The notes below the pieces were generated by a model. The model did not search any database. It was not told the DNA's origin and was given only the letters and a program-made list of their open reading frames with translations. DNA of 64,000 bases. Source: Stenotrophomonas sp. SAU14A_NAIMI4_5 (GTDB lineage: Bacteria > Pseudomonadota > Gammaproteobacteria > Xanthomonadales > Xanthomonadaceae). The first letter of the stretch is position 1. Every line of letters begins with the position of its first letter. A program made the translations under genes and the position numbers. The stretch is taken from positions 348,455 to 412,454 of the forward strand of contig NZ_CP026003.1 of assembly GCF_003086795.1 (NCBI RefSeq), in the 5' to 3' direction. Shown here one piece after another: positions 8,717 to 17,531 of the stretch.

Positions 8717-9541
8717 TTAGCTCTGCCCGGTGGCACCGTCATCGGCCGGCGGGGTGCCAGCGCTGTCGGTACCGGCGCCCGGCGCGGGGCCGGTACCGGT
8801 GTCGCCGTTGTCATCCGCTGCGGTGCTCTGCAGGGCGTCGACGGTGGGCGGAGCGTGTTTCTTGAGGAGGCGGGCTGCGCGCTCCAGGTCTTTCTTCCCA
8901 CCGCACGCCGTGTCCAGCTCCAGAGCGCGGTTGAGGTTGGCCACGCACTTGACCAGCTGGTCGAAGGGCGGCGGGTTGTCTTCGACGTCGTCGGCGCGGA
9001 TCACGCTGCGGCCGGCGGCCAGGTAGAGCTTGGCGCGGACCTGGTCGGGCATGTCCTGCGCGGCGGTCAGCGCGGTGGTGGTATCCAGCACCGCCACGTC
9101 GAAGTCAGAACCGGCAACCTGGGCGCGCAGGGCAGCATCGGCCACTTCCTCGGCGATCAGGCAGCCGGTGGTGCGGGCGAAGCGGTCGGGCATGGCCAGG
9201 TTGTGGCGCAGGGCGTAGTCGGCCAGCGGCAGCGCCCCTGCGAAGTCACCGGCATCGATGTGCCAGAGCATCAGGGTGGCAACCACCTCATCGTCGCCGC
9301 CGGCATCGGCCTGCAGCACGCCCTGCAGGTAGGGCGCGTAGTCGTCCAGGATCTCGGCCTTGAACAAGCCCTTGGCCTCGTTCGACTGCATCTGCTTGAG
9401 GCGCAGGCGATGGTCCTGCAGCTTCATCATGTGCAGTTCGTACTCGGACGCGTTGTCCACCGGCGCCGAACCCTGGCGGCGGGCCGATTCCTCAGCCGCG
9501 CGAACGCGGCTGAGGTGTTGCTTGGCGGGACTGGCGGCCAT
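8717..9541 (-). CDS. M: Small terminase subunit (P2 gpM-like)
   Basis: This 274-residue protein begins MAASPAKQHLSRVRAAEE and contains YELHMMKLQDHRLRLKQMQS and ETI-like LKAEILDDYAPYLQGVL segments of the gpM family, the P2 small terminase that recognises and helps cut cos. The C-terminal ~50 residues are low-complexity (Gly/Ala/Thr/Asp-rich). It lies 3 bp after the capsid gene. Confidence 0.9.
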   Translation of the reverse strand: MAASPAKQHLSRVRAAEESARRQGSAPVDNASEYELHMMKLQDHRLRLKQMQSNEAKGLFKAEILDDYAPYLQGVLQADAGGDDEVVATLMLWHIDAGDFAGALPLADYALRHNLAMPDRFARTTGCLIAEEVADAALRAQVAGSDFDVAVLDTTTALTAAQDMPDQVRAKLYLAAGRSVIRADDVEDNPPPFDQLVKCVANLNRALELDTACGGKKDLERAARLLKKHAPPTVDALQSTAADDNGDTGTGPAPGAGTDSAGTPPADDGATGQS

Positions 9542-9544
9542 GGA

Positions 9545-10570
9545 TCAGCCCCCAGCCGCTTCAGGTTCGGCGATGTTCTCGATGACGCAGCCGAAGCCGT
9601 AGTCCTCGACCACATACGCATCGTTGGACGATTCGTAGTTCTCGATCTGGTTCTTCTTCGGGTTCTCGATGACGTAGCGGCGGCGGCCTTCTTCCTGCCA
9701 GTAGATCGACAGGTTATCCAGCGAGGTGATCAGCAGGGTGCCGTCCGGGATGTACGGCACTTCTGCCACCTGCAGTCCGCCCAGGCGGCGCTGGGACAGG
9801 ATGATGTCAGTAGCCAGCTTCTCCGTGGAGGGCTGGTCTGCGTTGACCAGCGGGAAGTACTTGTCGTGCAGCAGGCCACGACCGACCACCGCGACCAAGC
9901 CCGGATCCTTTCGGTGCCACGGATCGATCAGGTTGCTCACCGCGTCGTAGACCAGGGCGTCCAGGTTCTTGTAGTCGCCGCCAGCGCCGACCACCACCTT
10001 GCCCGAGCCGGCCTTCACTTCGTCCAGGACGCGCGCCGAGGCGTTGGTGCGGTACTGCTGCAGCCAACCGATGTTGACGTCTTCCAGATTCGGGTGGGCA
10101 ACACGGTCGGTGGTTGCCGCCGCGCTGGTGCCATGGAAGCCGATCATCAGACGGTCCAGTGCCTGGCGCTTGATGATGGCGTCGCGCAGCTTCGCCTGGA
10201 AGTCGGGGAACTTCGCCCAGGCGTCCAGCAGCTGGAAGCGGATGGCGGTATCGAAGTTGGTCTGCTTGCACTCGTAGTCCTGGCTGCTCAGGCCCGAGAC
10301 GTCGCGCGGGGAGCGCTCACCGTTGCCGGTGGTATCGGTGCGGCCGGCGATGGTGCTGGAAACACCGATGCCAACCTTCTGACCCTTGAGCTCCCTGACG
10401 CCGATCATGTTGATCCGGCCGAGGAACTCACTGGACTCCTGAATCCGGCTCTCCAGAGTCTGCTGGACGGTCGGGTCGACACTGAACGAATGGCCGGCGC
10501 TCTCGACGCCGTTGATGGTGGCCAGCTGTGCCAGATACGCGGCGTACAGGCGGCGGGTTTCATTACGCAT
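9545..10570 (-). CDS. N: Major capsid protein (P2 gpN-like)
   Basis: This 341-residue protein matches gpN: N-terminal MRNETRRLYAAYLAQLATING, then FLGRINMIGVRELKGQKVG, and a C-terminal YVIENPKKNQIENYESSNDAYVVEDY-type region (read in parts). It forms the T=7-type shell and in P2 is processed at its N-terminus by gpO. It is preceded by gene O after about 50 bp and followed by M. Confidence 0.95.
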   Translation of the reverse strand: MRNETRRLYAAYLAQLATINGVESAGHSFSVDPTVQQTLESRIQESSEFLGRINMIGVRELKGQKVGIGVSSTIAGRTDTTGNGERSPRDVSGLSSQDYECKQTNFDTAIRFQLLDAWAKFPDFQAKLRDAIIKRQALDRLMIGFHGTSAAATTDRVAHPNLEDVNIGWLQQYRTNASARVLDEVKAGSGKVVVGAGGDYKNLDALVYDAVSNLIDPWHRKDPGLVAVVGRGLLHDKYFPLVNADQPSTEKLATDIILSQRRLGGLQVAEVPYIPDGTLLITSLDNLSIYWQEEGRRRYVIENPKKNQIENYESSNDAYVVEDYGFGCVIENIAEPEAAGG

Positions 10571-10623
10571 GGAAGGTCTCCGAGAAGCGGGGATTGGGCG
10601 GTGGACTACGGCGCGGCTTCGCG

Positions 10624-11505
10624 TCAGCAGTCGGTCAGGGCGGTCTTGTCGGTCTGGCCATTCACGACGGGGCGGAAGGCCTGCGTGGTCGAAGCGGTGC
10701 TCGACAGCTTCTTCTCCAGCGCGCTGAACTCCGCACGGCTTTCGTCCAGGTCTTTGCGCAGCGCGGCGAACTGCTCACCGTTGGCCTTGATGCCATCGCG
10801 GATGCCGGTCAGCACCTCGGCCAGGCCAGCGAACGCCTGCGCATCAGCTGCGCCCTCCGGGGCCGGCGGGGTCACCGGTGCCGGAGGCGGGTTCGCCTTG
10901 CCGGTGAATCGATCCAGCAGGCCGGCGATGCCAGAGAGCAGCTTGCCGGTGGCGTCGGCGCCGTCAGCGGTGAACTCTTCCAGCTCGATGCTGGATTCGC
11001 ACGACGCGGTGAACACGTTCTCCGCGTTGAGCTTGCGATCATCGAACAGCTTGGCCTCGGGGTGCTTGGCCGCGAAGGACAGCTTTTCGGTGCCCAGGCT
11101 GGCCGGGCTGTCGGTGACGGCCAGGCCGACCAGGTAGGCGCCGCCGGTCTTGGCGAAGTTGGGCGACACCTCGATGCTGGTGTAGATCTTCTGCTTGTCG
11201 TTGTTGACCATGCTCACCAGGGCATCGGTCGGTTCCAGCTGGGCGAACAGCGCCAGCTTCTTCTTGCCGTCGATGTCGACCTCTTCGGCCTTCACCGCCA
11301 CCACATCGCCGTAGGGCTTGAACGGGCTGTCCGGCAGGATGCCGCGAATGTGTTCCAGGTTGATGCGGGCGCCATACAGCGACGGGTTGTAACTGCCGGC
11401 CATCTGCTGGATCCAGCCACGCTCGATCACACGGCCATCGGTGGTGTCGCCTTCCACGGCGACGCGGAAGAATTTGCTGCGGTACTTCTTCTTGGGATCC
11501 GACAT
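10624..11505 (-). CDS. O: Capsid scaffolding protein with protease domain (P2 gpO-like)
   Basis: This 293-residue protein starts MSDPKKKYRSKFFRVA; an upstream in-frame ATG would add 27 residues unlike the family. The N-terminal half is the serine protease portion (the segment GARINLEHIRG and the STSIEVSP-like 'YTSIEVSPNF'). The rest is a helical scaffold with a proline/alanine linker near residues 205-220 and a C-terminal coiled coil. It is first in the leftward morphogenesis operon, so its promoter should lie in the P-O divergent gap. Confidence 0.93.
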   Translation of the reverse strand: MSDPKKKYRSKFFRVAVEGDTTDGRVIERGWIQQMAGSYNPSLYGARINLEHIRGILPDSPFKPYGDVVAVKAEEVDIDGKKKLALFAQLEPTDALVSMVNNDKQKIYTSIEVSPNFAKTGGAYLVGLAVTDSPASLGTEKLSFAAKHPEAKLFDDRKLNAENVFTASCESSIELEEFTADGADATGKLLSGIAGLLDRFTGKANPPPAPVTPPAPEGAADAQAFAGLAEVLTGIRDGIKANGEQFAALRKDLDESRAEFSALEKKLSSTASTTQAFRPVVNGQTDKTALTDC

Positions 11506-11662
11506 GGTGTCCTCTGCTGATTTTGGCCGTGTGCGCGGATCGCGCTTCAACAGGTCCATGGTCGGCAGAGCGACAAACAGCAGCAACGCAACCGAGTTGT
11601 AAAACTCAGCGCTACGTCATTGATTTCTGTATGAATCGGTCGTCGGACGCGACCCTAGTGCG
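11506..11662. promoter_or_regulatory. Divergent intergenic region for the O and P late operons
   Basis: This 157-bp gap separates leftward gene O from rightward gene P, the place where P2 carries the divergent late promoters PO and PP activated by Ogr. I searched by eye for the TGT-N12-ACA activator signature and found no convincing match. The assignment rests on position alone. Confidence 0.5.
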
Positions 11663-13432
11663 GTGAACGACGTCGCCGCCCAACTCCAAACCGACAGCCG
11701 CAGACAGGCCAAGTTCCTGTACTGGATGGGCTGGCGTGTCACCGAGATCGCAGAGGCGATTGGCGAGAAAGAGAAAACCATACACAGCTGGAAGGCGCGT
11801 GACGAGTGGGACCGCGCTGACAACGTTGAGCGCATCGGCGGCGCGCTTGAACAGCGCCTGGTGCAGCTGATCCTCAAAGACGGCAAGACCGGCGGCGACT
11901 TCAAGGAAATCGACCTCCTGCACCGCCAGCTGGAACGACAGGCGCGGATCCAGCGCTACCGGGGCGGCGGCACAGAGACCGATCTGAATCCGGCCGTGGC
12001 CAACCGCAACGCTGGCCCGAAGAAGAAGGAACGCCGGAACGAGTTCAGTGAAGCCGAGGTCGAGCAGCTGACCACAGCGTTTGTCGATGGCTGCTTTGAC
12101 TATCAGCTGGACTGGTACAAGGCGAGCAACCTCCGCACTCGCATGATCCTCAAGTCGCGCCAGATCGGAGCCACCTACTACTTCGCCCGCGAGGCGTTGA
12201 TCGATGCGATCAAGACGGGCCGCAACCAGATTTTCCTGAGCGCGTCCAAGGCGCAGGCCTTTCTGTTCCGTGGATACATGCAGTCCTTCGTGCGCGAGAC
12301 GCTGGACAAGGATCTCAAGGGCGGCGACAGCATCGTCCTGCACAACGGCGCAGAGCTGTTCTTCCTGGGCACCAACGCCCGCACCGCACAGGGCTATCAC
12401 GGCAACTTCTACTTCGATGAGTTCTTCTGGACGCATGGGTTCGATGAGCTGAACAAGGTGGCCAGCGGCATGGCCATGCACAAGAAGTGGCATAAGACCT
12501 ACTTCAGCACGCCGTCGACCATGGCCCACCAGGCGTACAGCTTCTGGACGGGCGAGCGCCGCAACCGGGGCAAGCCGGCCGACAAACGCATCAAGATCGA
12601 CACATCGCACGATGCGTTGGCTGGCGGCCACCTTGGGCAAGACAAGATGTGGCGGCAGATCGTCACCATCCTCGACGCCGAGCGTCGGGGCTGCGACCTG
12701 TTCGACATCGATGAGCTGCGCGAGGAATACAGCCCGGACGCTTTCGAGAACCTGCTGATGTGCGGGTTCGTGGACGACAGCGCCAGTGTGTTCCCCCTGA
12801 GCCTGCTGCAGACCTGCGGCGTCGACAGCTATGTGGATTGGGCAGGCGACTACCGGCCCTTCGCCCAGCGCCCCTATGGCGACCGTCCTGTGTGGATCGG
12901 CTACGACCCGGCCGAGACGGGGGACAGCGCCGGCCTGGTCGTAGTGGCACCCCCAAGCGAGCAGGGTGGAAAGTTCCGCGTGCTGGAACGCTTCCAGTTC
13001 AAGGGCAACGACTTCGCCGCGCAGGCCGAGATCATCCGCAAGATGACCCAGCGCTACTGGGTTACCTACATCGGCATCGACACCACCGGCATGGGCACCG
13101 GCGTTGCCCAGATCGTGAAGACCTTTTTCCCCAGCCTGGTCACTTTCAGCTACTCGCCGGAAGTTAAGGCCAAGCTGGTGTTGAAGGCCTACGACGTGAT
13201 CAGCAATGGCCGTCTGGAGTACGACGCCGGCATGCACGATCTGACCCGGTCGATCATGGCCATCAAGAAGACCCTGACCAAGAGTCAGCGGCAGATCACC
13301 TATACCGCAGGGCGAAGCGAAGAGACGGGCCACGCCGATCTGGCGTGGGCGCTGTTCCATGCCCTGCACAACGAACCGCTTGAGCGCCCGCATACCTCGG
13401 CGCGGCGCAGCCGATTGGAGATCAACGCATGA
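11663..13432 (+). CDS. P: Large terminase subunit, ATPase (P2 gpP-like)
   Basis: This 589-residue DNA-packaging motor starts at a GTG. The N-terminus (about 15-45) is a helix-turn-helix, WRVTEIAEAIGEKEKTIHSWK read in part, typical of this family. The ATPase motifs are SRQIGAT at 165-171 (Walker A-like) and FYFDEFFW at 249-256 (Walker B with adjacent Glu). The nuclease-like C-terminal half contains WIGYDPAETGDSAG and IGIDTTGMG. Its stop overlaps the ATG of Q (ATGA). The first 16 coding bases after the start's first base are identical to those of Q. Confidence 0.95.
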   Translation: MNDVAAQLQTDSRRQAKFLYWMGWRVTEIAEAIGEKEKTIHSWKARDEWDRADNVERIGGALEQRLVQLILKDGKTGGDFKEIDLLHRQLERQARIQRYRGGGTETDLNPAVANRNAGPKKKERRNEFSEAEVEQLTTAFVDGCFDYQLDWYKASNLRTRMILKSRQIGATYYFAREALIDAIKTGRNQIFLSASKAQAFLFRGYMQSFVRETLDKDLKGGDSIVLHNGAELFFLGTNARTAQGYHGNFYFDEFFWTHGFDELNKVASGMAMHKKWHKTYFSTPSTMAHQAYSFWTGERRNRGKPADKRIKIDTSHDALAGGHLGQDKMWRQIVTILDAERRGCDLFDIDELREEYSPDAFENLLMCGFVDDSASVFPLSLLQTCGVDSYVDWAGDYRPFAQRPYGDRPVWIGYDPAETGDSAGLVVVAPPSEQGGKFRVLERFQFKGNDFAAQAEIIRKMTQRYWVTYIGIDTTGMGTGVAQIVKTFFPSLVTFSYSPEVKAKLVLKAYDVISNGRLEYDAGMHDLTRSIMAIKKTLTKSQRQITYTAGRSEETGHADLAWALFHALHNEPLERPHTSARRSRLEINA

Positions 13433-14442
13433 ACGACGTCGCCGCACCTGCGGCCCCCGCCGCCCGCACGGTCAGCTTCACCTTCGGAGATCCGGTGCCG
13501 GTGTTGGAATCGGGCGGCATCCTCGACTACGTCCACTGCTGGCAGAACGGCCGCTACTACGAGCCGCCGGTTTCGCTGGACGGCCTGTCGCGGGCGACGC
13601 GCGCCAACGTGTACCTGGGATCCGGCCTGCGCTTCAAAACCAACATGCTGGTCCGCTCCTTCAAGCCGAACAAGATCCTCAGCCGAGAGGCGTTTGAGCA
13701 GTTCGCCATGGATTGGGTGCATTTCGGTATGGGGTATCTGGAACGCCGCAATTCGGTGCTAGGCAGTGCGATGGCGCTGGTGCCGGCACTGGCCAAGTAC
13801 ATGCGGCGCGGTGTCGAGCCGGGCACCTTCTACCAGGTCCGCGGCTGGAAGGATGAGCATGAGTTTGAGCCGGGTAGCGTGTTCCAGCTGCGCGAGGCCG
13901 ACGTCAACCAGGAGATCTACGGCCTGCCGGAATGGATGCCCTCGCTGCAGTCGGCCCTGCTGAACGAGTCGGCCACCCTGTTCCGCCGCAAGTACTACAA
14001 CAACGGCTCGCATGCCGGCTTCATCCTCTACCTGACCGATGACCAGATCGATGACGCCGACGTCGATGCGCTGCGCGAGTCGCTGAAAAGCACCCGTGGC
14101 GTGGGCAACTTCCGCAACCTGTTCCTGCACTCGCCCAACGGCAAGAAGGATGGCCTGCAGCTGATCCCGGTCAGCGAGGTGGCCGCCAAGGATGAATTCA
14201 CCGGTATCAAGAGCGTCACCCGCGATGACGTCCTGGCATCGCTGCGGATCCCCCCGCAGCTGCTGGGGGTGGTGCCGCAGAACGCTGGTGGCTTCGGGTC
14301 CATCCGCGACGCCTACACGGTGTGGGGCAAGACGGAACTGGCGGCCATGCAGACCCGCATGCTGCGAGTGAACGACTGGATCGGTCAGGAGGTGATCGCG
14401 TTCGATGCCTTCGACCCGGAAGCCCTGGGCGGTGCCGCGTAA
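13429..14442 (+). CDS. Q: Portal protein (P2 gpQ-like)
   Basis: This 337-residue protein matches the PBSX/P2 portal family: YYEPPVSLDGLSRATRAN early, then MDWVHFGMGYLERRNS, RKYYNNGSHAGFILYLTD, and SLRIPPQLLGVVPQNAGGFG near the C-terminus. It forms the dodecameric portal for packaging. It is coupled to gene P by a 4-bp overlap, and a Com-like gene starts around its stop codon. Confidence 0.95.
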   Translation: MNDVAAPAAPAARTVSFTFGDPVPVLESGGILDYVHCWQNGRYYEPPVSLDGLSRATRANVYLGSGLRFKTNMLVRSFKPNKILSREAFEQFAMDWVHFGMGYLERRNSVLGSAMALVPALAKYMRRGVEPGTFYQVRGWKDEHEFEPGSVFQLREADVNQEIYGLPEWMPSLQSALLNESATLFRRKYYNNGSHAGFILYLTDDQIDDADVDALRESLKSTRGVGNFRNLFLHSPNGKKDGLQLIPVSEVAAKDEFTGIKSVTRDDVLASLRIPPQLLGVVPQNAGGFGSIRDAYTVWGKTELAAMQTRMLRVNDWIGQEVIAFDAFDPEALGGAA

Positions 14443-14453
14443 TGCCACCGGCC

Positions 14454-14666
14454 ATGCAGAACCTGCGCTGCGGCGAGTGCGCCAAGCTGCTCGCCCGCGC
14501 CCTCGGCTATGCCGAGCTACAGATCAAGTGCCCGCGCTGCGGCACGCTCAACCATATGAAGGCCGAGAGCCTCCCCTCAGTTCGCCGCGAGCGACTTGAA
14601 GAAGGCTTCTGCCATGCAAAACCTGCTGTTGAAGGGCGACGCCCTGTCCCTGCTGCCGACTCTTGA
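14454..14666 (+). CDS. Com-like zinc-binding translational regulator
   Basis: This 70-residue protein begins MQNLRCGECAKLL and has the C-x2-C...C-x2-C layout (RCGEC and KCPRCGTLNHMKAES), the pattern of the phage Mu Com protein. Com binds the mom mRNA and allows its translation. Here the gene lies just before, and overlaps by 53 bp, a DNA methyltransferase gene, the same kind of arrangement. An ATG 12 bp upstream overlaps the Q stop and is an alternative start; the chosen one aligns with known Com N-termini and has a start region like the methylase's. The function is inferred from family and context. Confidence 0.75.
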   Translation: MQNLRCGECAKLLARALGYAELQIKCPRCGTLNHMKAESLPSVRRERLEEGFCHAKPAVEGRRPVPAADS

Positions 14667-15315
14667 AGCCGGCTCGTTCGATGCCCTGATCACTGACCCG
14701 CCCTATGCCAGCGGTGGCCTGACGGCCGCCGCGCGCCAGCGGCCGCCATCGGAGAAGTACGTTCGATCCGATCTGCATGCCGACTTCCTGGGCGATGAGC
14801 GCGACCAGCGCTCGCACCTGCGCTGGATGGTGATGTGGTTGAGCGAGTGCGCCCGGCTGCTCAAGGAAGGCTCGCCGGTGTGCGTGTTCACCGACTGGCG
14901 GCAGCTGCCGCTCACCACTGATGCGCTGCAGTGCGCCGGGTTCACCTGGCGCGGGGTGACCGTGTGGGACAAGACCGAGGGCGTCCGCCCCCAGCGCGGT
15001 CGCTTCCGTAACCAGGCCGAGTACATCGTGTGGGGCAGTAAGGGCGCCATGCCGCTTGACCGCAACGCGCCGGTGCTGCCGGGTGTGATCAAGGCGAAGG
15101 TGCGCCGCGACGACAAGCTGCACATGACCGGCAAGCCGACCGACCTGATGCGTCAGGTCGTGCGGATCTGCGAGGCGGGTGGCCGGATCTTGGATCCGTT
15201 TGCCGGCTCGGGCACGACGCTGGTGGCCGCCCAGATGGAAGGGTTCGGCTGGACCGGCTGCGAGGTCACCGAGCACTATGCCCAAGTGGCGTTGAATCGT
15301 CTCGGATCGTTGTAA
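14614..15315 (+). CDS. Site-specific DNA methyltransferase (adenine-N6 or cytosine-N4 type)
   Basis: This 233-residue enzyme has DPPY at residues 28-31 (catalytic motif IV) and FAGSGTT near the C-terminus (SAM-binding motif I). This order, IV before I, marks the beta class of amino-methyltransferases. No restriction enzyme lies nearby, so it is probably a stand-alone modification enzyme protecting phage DNA. I prefer the ATG (MQNLLLKGD) over an upstream in-frame TTG, because an AGAAGG ribosome-binding site lies 8 bp before it. That site lies inside a small inverted repeat. Target sequence unknown. Confidence 0.88.
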   Translation: MQNLLLKGDALSLLPTLEAGSFDALITDPPYASGGLTAAARQRPPSEKYVRSDLHADFLGDERDQRSHLRWMVMWLSECARLLKEGSPVCVFTDWRQLPLTTDALQCAGFTWRGVTVWDKTEGVRPQRGRFRNQAEYIVWGSKGAMPLDRNAPVLPGVIKAKVRRDDKLHMTGKPTDLMRQVVRICEAGGRILDPFAGSGTTLVAAQMEGFGWTGCEVTEHYAQVALNRLGSL

Positions 15316-15325
15316 TCACACAGGC

Positions 15326-15357
15326 AGATGCAGCCGCTGATTTCAGTGGCTGCATCT
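15326..15357. terminator. Strong hairpin between convergent methylase and DUF4238 genes
   Basis: A perfect 10-bp stem (AGATGCAGCC / GGCTGCATCT) has an inner 4-bp stem in its loop. It lies between two converging genes and could terminate both. There is no clear T-run on either side, so the terminator call is by position and stem strength. Confidence 0.55.
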
Positions 15358-15365
15358 CCCCTTCG

Positions 15366-16364
15366 CTAACGCGAAAAACCGGTCCCCATTCTTGGTCTCC
15401 AGGTTGTTTGCTCCAACCCAGCCGCGCGAGAAATCGACGCAACAAGCGGGTTGTCTCTACCTATCAAGAACCGCTGCGTTCGCTTTGCTACGCTGAGGTT
15501 GACCCTGCGTACGGCTTCTCTGCTCACAGTGCCGAGGTGGTTGGAGCGCCCGCCAGAATGCATCGCAAGGGCGTGATTGCTATCAAGCGGCACAATTACC
15601 AGCGCATCCATTGACGCAAAGCCAAGTCCCATGAAGTTAGAGCTACGGCGGGCAGCTGTGGTTAAAACGACGGGCGCGTCGCTGAGAACAAAAGCGCATC
15701 TAGGCGGCGCCCGCCAAACGTCCCACTGACGCTCAGCCATGATCTCTGCAACTTGCTCGCCCATGGGCAAAGCCATGGTCATTGCCCACTTAGCGTCGGT
15801 GCTGACTTCGTAATTTTCCCCCTCGGCAAAATCCACCAGGTCACGAGCTAAGCGACTGAGCTCTTCCTCAGATAGGCCAGCATGGTCGCGATTCTTGGCC
15901 AAAGCGTGCCTGGCTTGCGCTTCGTTGCTCAGCAGTATCCGAGATGTAGCTTTAATGAGCTCGCCGTTTAGGTGCTGGATGTTTGCGATGAACTCTGGCG
16001 TGCGTGTTGCAAGTGTTCCTACGAAGTGCGCGATGGCCCCGCGCGCTTCGACAGATATCTGGCCTCCGCTGAACAGTGCCGGCAAATGTTCCGAGGCCGC
16101 CGCTTCAATCTGGCTAAGTGCGCCTTCCAACTCAAACCGCTGGCGACCCAGATCATCGGTCAATGTGTAGAGGTGGCCAACCGCCCCTGTATTGACTGGC
16201 TGCTGGCGCCGGATCTCATTCCTCTCTCGATCAAACACAGCCAGGCATTCGTCATCACCTAGGAAGCCTTTGAGAAAGAACTGGGGCAAGTAGTGTTGAC
16301 GCTTAGGCCCGGTGAGGACCGGGGCTACTTGAGTGTCTGGTCCGTCAGATCGTGTCGAGGTCAT
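15366..16364 (-). CDS. DUF4238 family protein, phage cargo
   Basis: This 332-residue protein has KRQHYLPQFFLKGF near the N-terminus and VFDRERNE soon after, the signature of DUF4238, whose function is unknown. There are no membrane segments. It is encoded opposite to Q and the methylase, with visibly lower G+C than the capsid genes, and sits between the terminase end and the integrase, a place where P2-like phages carry lysogenic-conversion or defence genes. A defence or host-modifying role is possible but is only inferred from position. It is not needed for particle assembly. Confidence 0.75.
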   Translation of the reverse strand: MTSTRSDGPDTQVAPVLTGPKRQHYLPQFFLKGFLGDDECLAVFDRERNEIRRQQPVNTGAVGHLYTLTDDLGRQRFELEGALSQIEAAASEHLPALFSGGQISVEARGAIAHFVGTLATRTPEFIANIQHLNGELIKATSRILLSNEAQARHALAKNRDHAGLSEEELSRLARDLVDFAEGENYEVSTDAKWAMTMALPMGEQVAEIMAERQWDVWRAPPRCAFVLSDAPVVLTTAARRSSNFMGLGFASMDALVIVPLDSNHALAMHSGGRSNHLGTVSREAVRRVNLSVAKRTQRFLIGRDNPLVASISRAAGLEQTTWRPRMGTGFSR

Positions 16365-17167
16365 GCCCCGATTCTACCGCCCAACCTCTCTAGCGACCTC
16401 CGCGGCCTGAGACCGGCGGCCTAGGGTGGGCTCGATGCAAGAGGCGTAGAGCCGCGCTGATGGTGCCTGCCATCGCGTTGCAGGGGCAGAACTCCAGCAG
16501 ACGTGGCTTCTACCCCCGGCGCGCGCAGTCGTCGCCCCGCCACGCCTGCGGTCTTTTCCCCCCTTTTTTTCCGCACCCCTGCGGCACCGCCCAGCGCATG
16601 CCGTAGCAGGGCGGTCTGGCTCTGCGAGAGGGGGGCCGTTCCCTGCGGATCCCTGCGCGCTGAGGGGCATTTCAGGGGCGGCCAGGTGGGTTTGGCGACG
16701 GCTCAGGGAATGGGGGGGGTCCGGAAAAAGGTAATTCCTGTGTGTCGCCCCGGCTTTGGCGTTCTAAGTGCATGAATCTATTGGGGAATGAGCGATTGCA
16801 AACTGAGGCAATCCGAAGCAATTTCCAGAGGGCGGAAATGCAATGTCATTGATTCATAAGGATATTTTTTATGACCCAAATTGCACCCCAAAAGAGCAAT
16901 CCCGTTACCTAAACATTGCTCAATTATTGCTATTGAAATTGTTATCTAAGGCATTGTTTGTAAAAGGTATTTCTCAATTTTTCAGGATCGATTGCAGAAA
17001 TTACCTGTTTCCGGTGGCCACAACCTAAATCGCCTAAAAACGCGGGGAAGGGGCCAACTCACCCTCTCGCCGCCATATCCACGCTCTATCCGCGCACGCT
17101 ACGCCGGCGCTTTGTCGTTGCTGGATCCGTCGCAGGCCGTGCGAGCGCTGGGCGTATCCTGCCGCGC
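16365..17167. other. Gene-poor, AT-rich segment of the prophage right arm
   Basis: No convincing gene is present in these 800 bp. The left half is G+C-rich and has homopolymer runs (C and T runs near 16555-16570, G run near 16712). From about 16770 to 17035 the base composition drops sharply: a hand count of 16861-16980 gives 38 G+C of 120. A 61-codon open frame from 16843 spans this part but has no recognisable family. At 17036-17054 a CGCGGGGAAGG stretch resembles the core of P2-type cos sites. Packaging or regulatory DNA is likely here. Confidence 0.5.
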
Positions 17168-17512
17168 ATGACCTTGCCCTCCGGCTTCCAGTGGACCACC
17201 AGCTCGACCAGCCGCCCAGGTGAGGTGCCGACCGTGATCGCGTGCGACGGGGTGTGGGTGGTGGCGATGTTCCAGCGCGTGGACGACGGCAGCTGGGTGG
17301 CCACCCTCGACCGGCATCGGAATGGACCAGGTGGACCGTCCAGGCGCTGCAGCAGCTATGAGCAGGGGCGTGCCGGCGCTGAGATGTGGGTGGCCAGGCA
17401 CGAGGCCCGGTTGCGCGACGACGTCGACCAGATCCGCCGGTACCGCGATGCGGTGAAGGCGAACCGGCTGGCCAAGGCCAGCATCGATCCGCCTTTCGGG
17501 TGGATGGGGTAG
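17168..17512 (+). CDS. Small hypothetical prophage protein next to the integrase
   Basis: The protein has 114 residues, begins MTLPSGFQWTTSSTSRPGEV and ends IDPPFGWMG. It has an N-terminal strand-rich half (VWVVAMFQRVDDGSWVATLD) and a charged helical C-terminal half. I do not recognise a family. It converges on the integrase gene with a 19-bp gap. Base composition and codon use look like the phage genes rather than the AT-rich segment upstream, which supports it being coding. Confidence 0.55.
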   Translation: MTLPSGFQWTTSSTSRPGEVPTVIACDGVWVVAMFQRVDDGSWVATLDRHRNGPGGPSRRCSSYEQGRAGAEMWVARHEARLRDDVDQIRRYRDAVKANRLAKASIDPPFGWMG

Positions 17513-17531
17513 GCGACTGCCTGCGGGCTGG

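Noticed and set aside
8321..11137. 938-codon open frame on the + strand
   Set aside because: It lies opposite the clearly recognised L, M, N and O genes and its translation shows no family; high G+C keeps the opposite frame open.
11506..11662. Ogr-type activator site (TGT-N12-ACA)
   Set aside because: No convincing match was found in the P-O divergent region when read by eye.
11612..13447. 611-codon open frame on the - strand
   Set aside because: It is the mirror frame of the large terminase gene, which has intact ATPase motifs.
16374..16670. 98-codon open frame on the - strand in the gene-poor phage segment
   Set aside because: Low-complexity Arg/Ala/Gly sequence with no family resemblance and no ribosome-binding site.
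16843..17028. 61-codon AT-rich open frame
   Set aside because: There is a plausible start region but no family and too little length to claim a gene; mentioned only in the region description.
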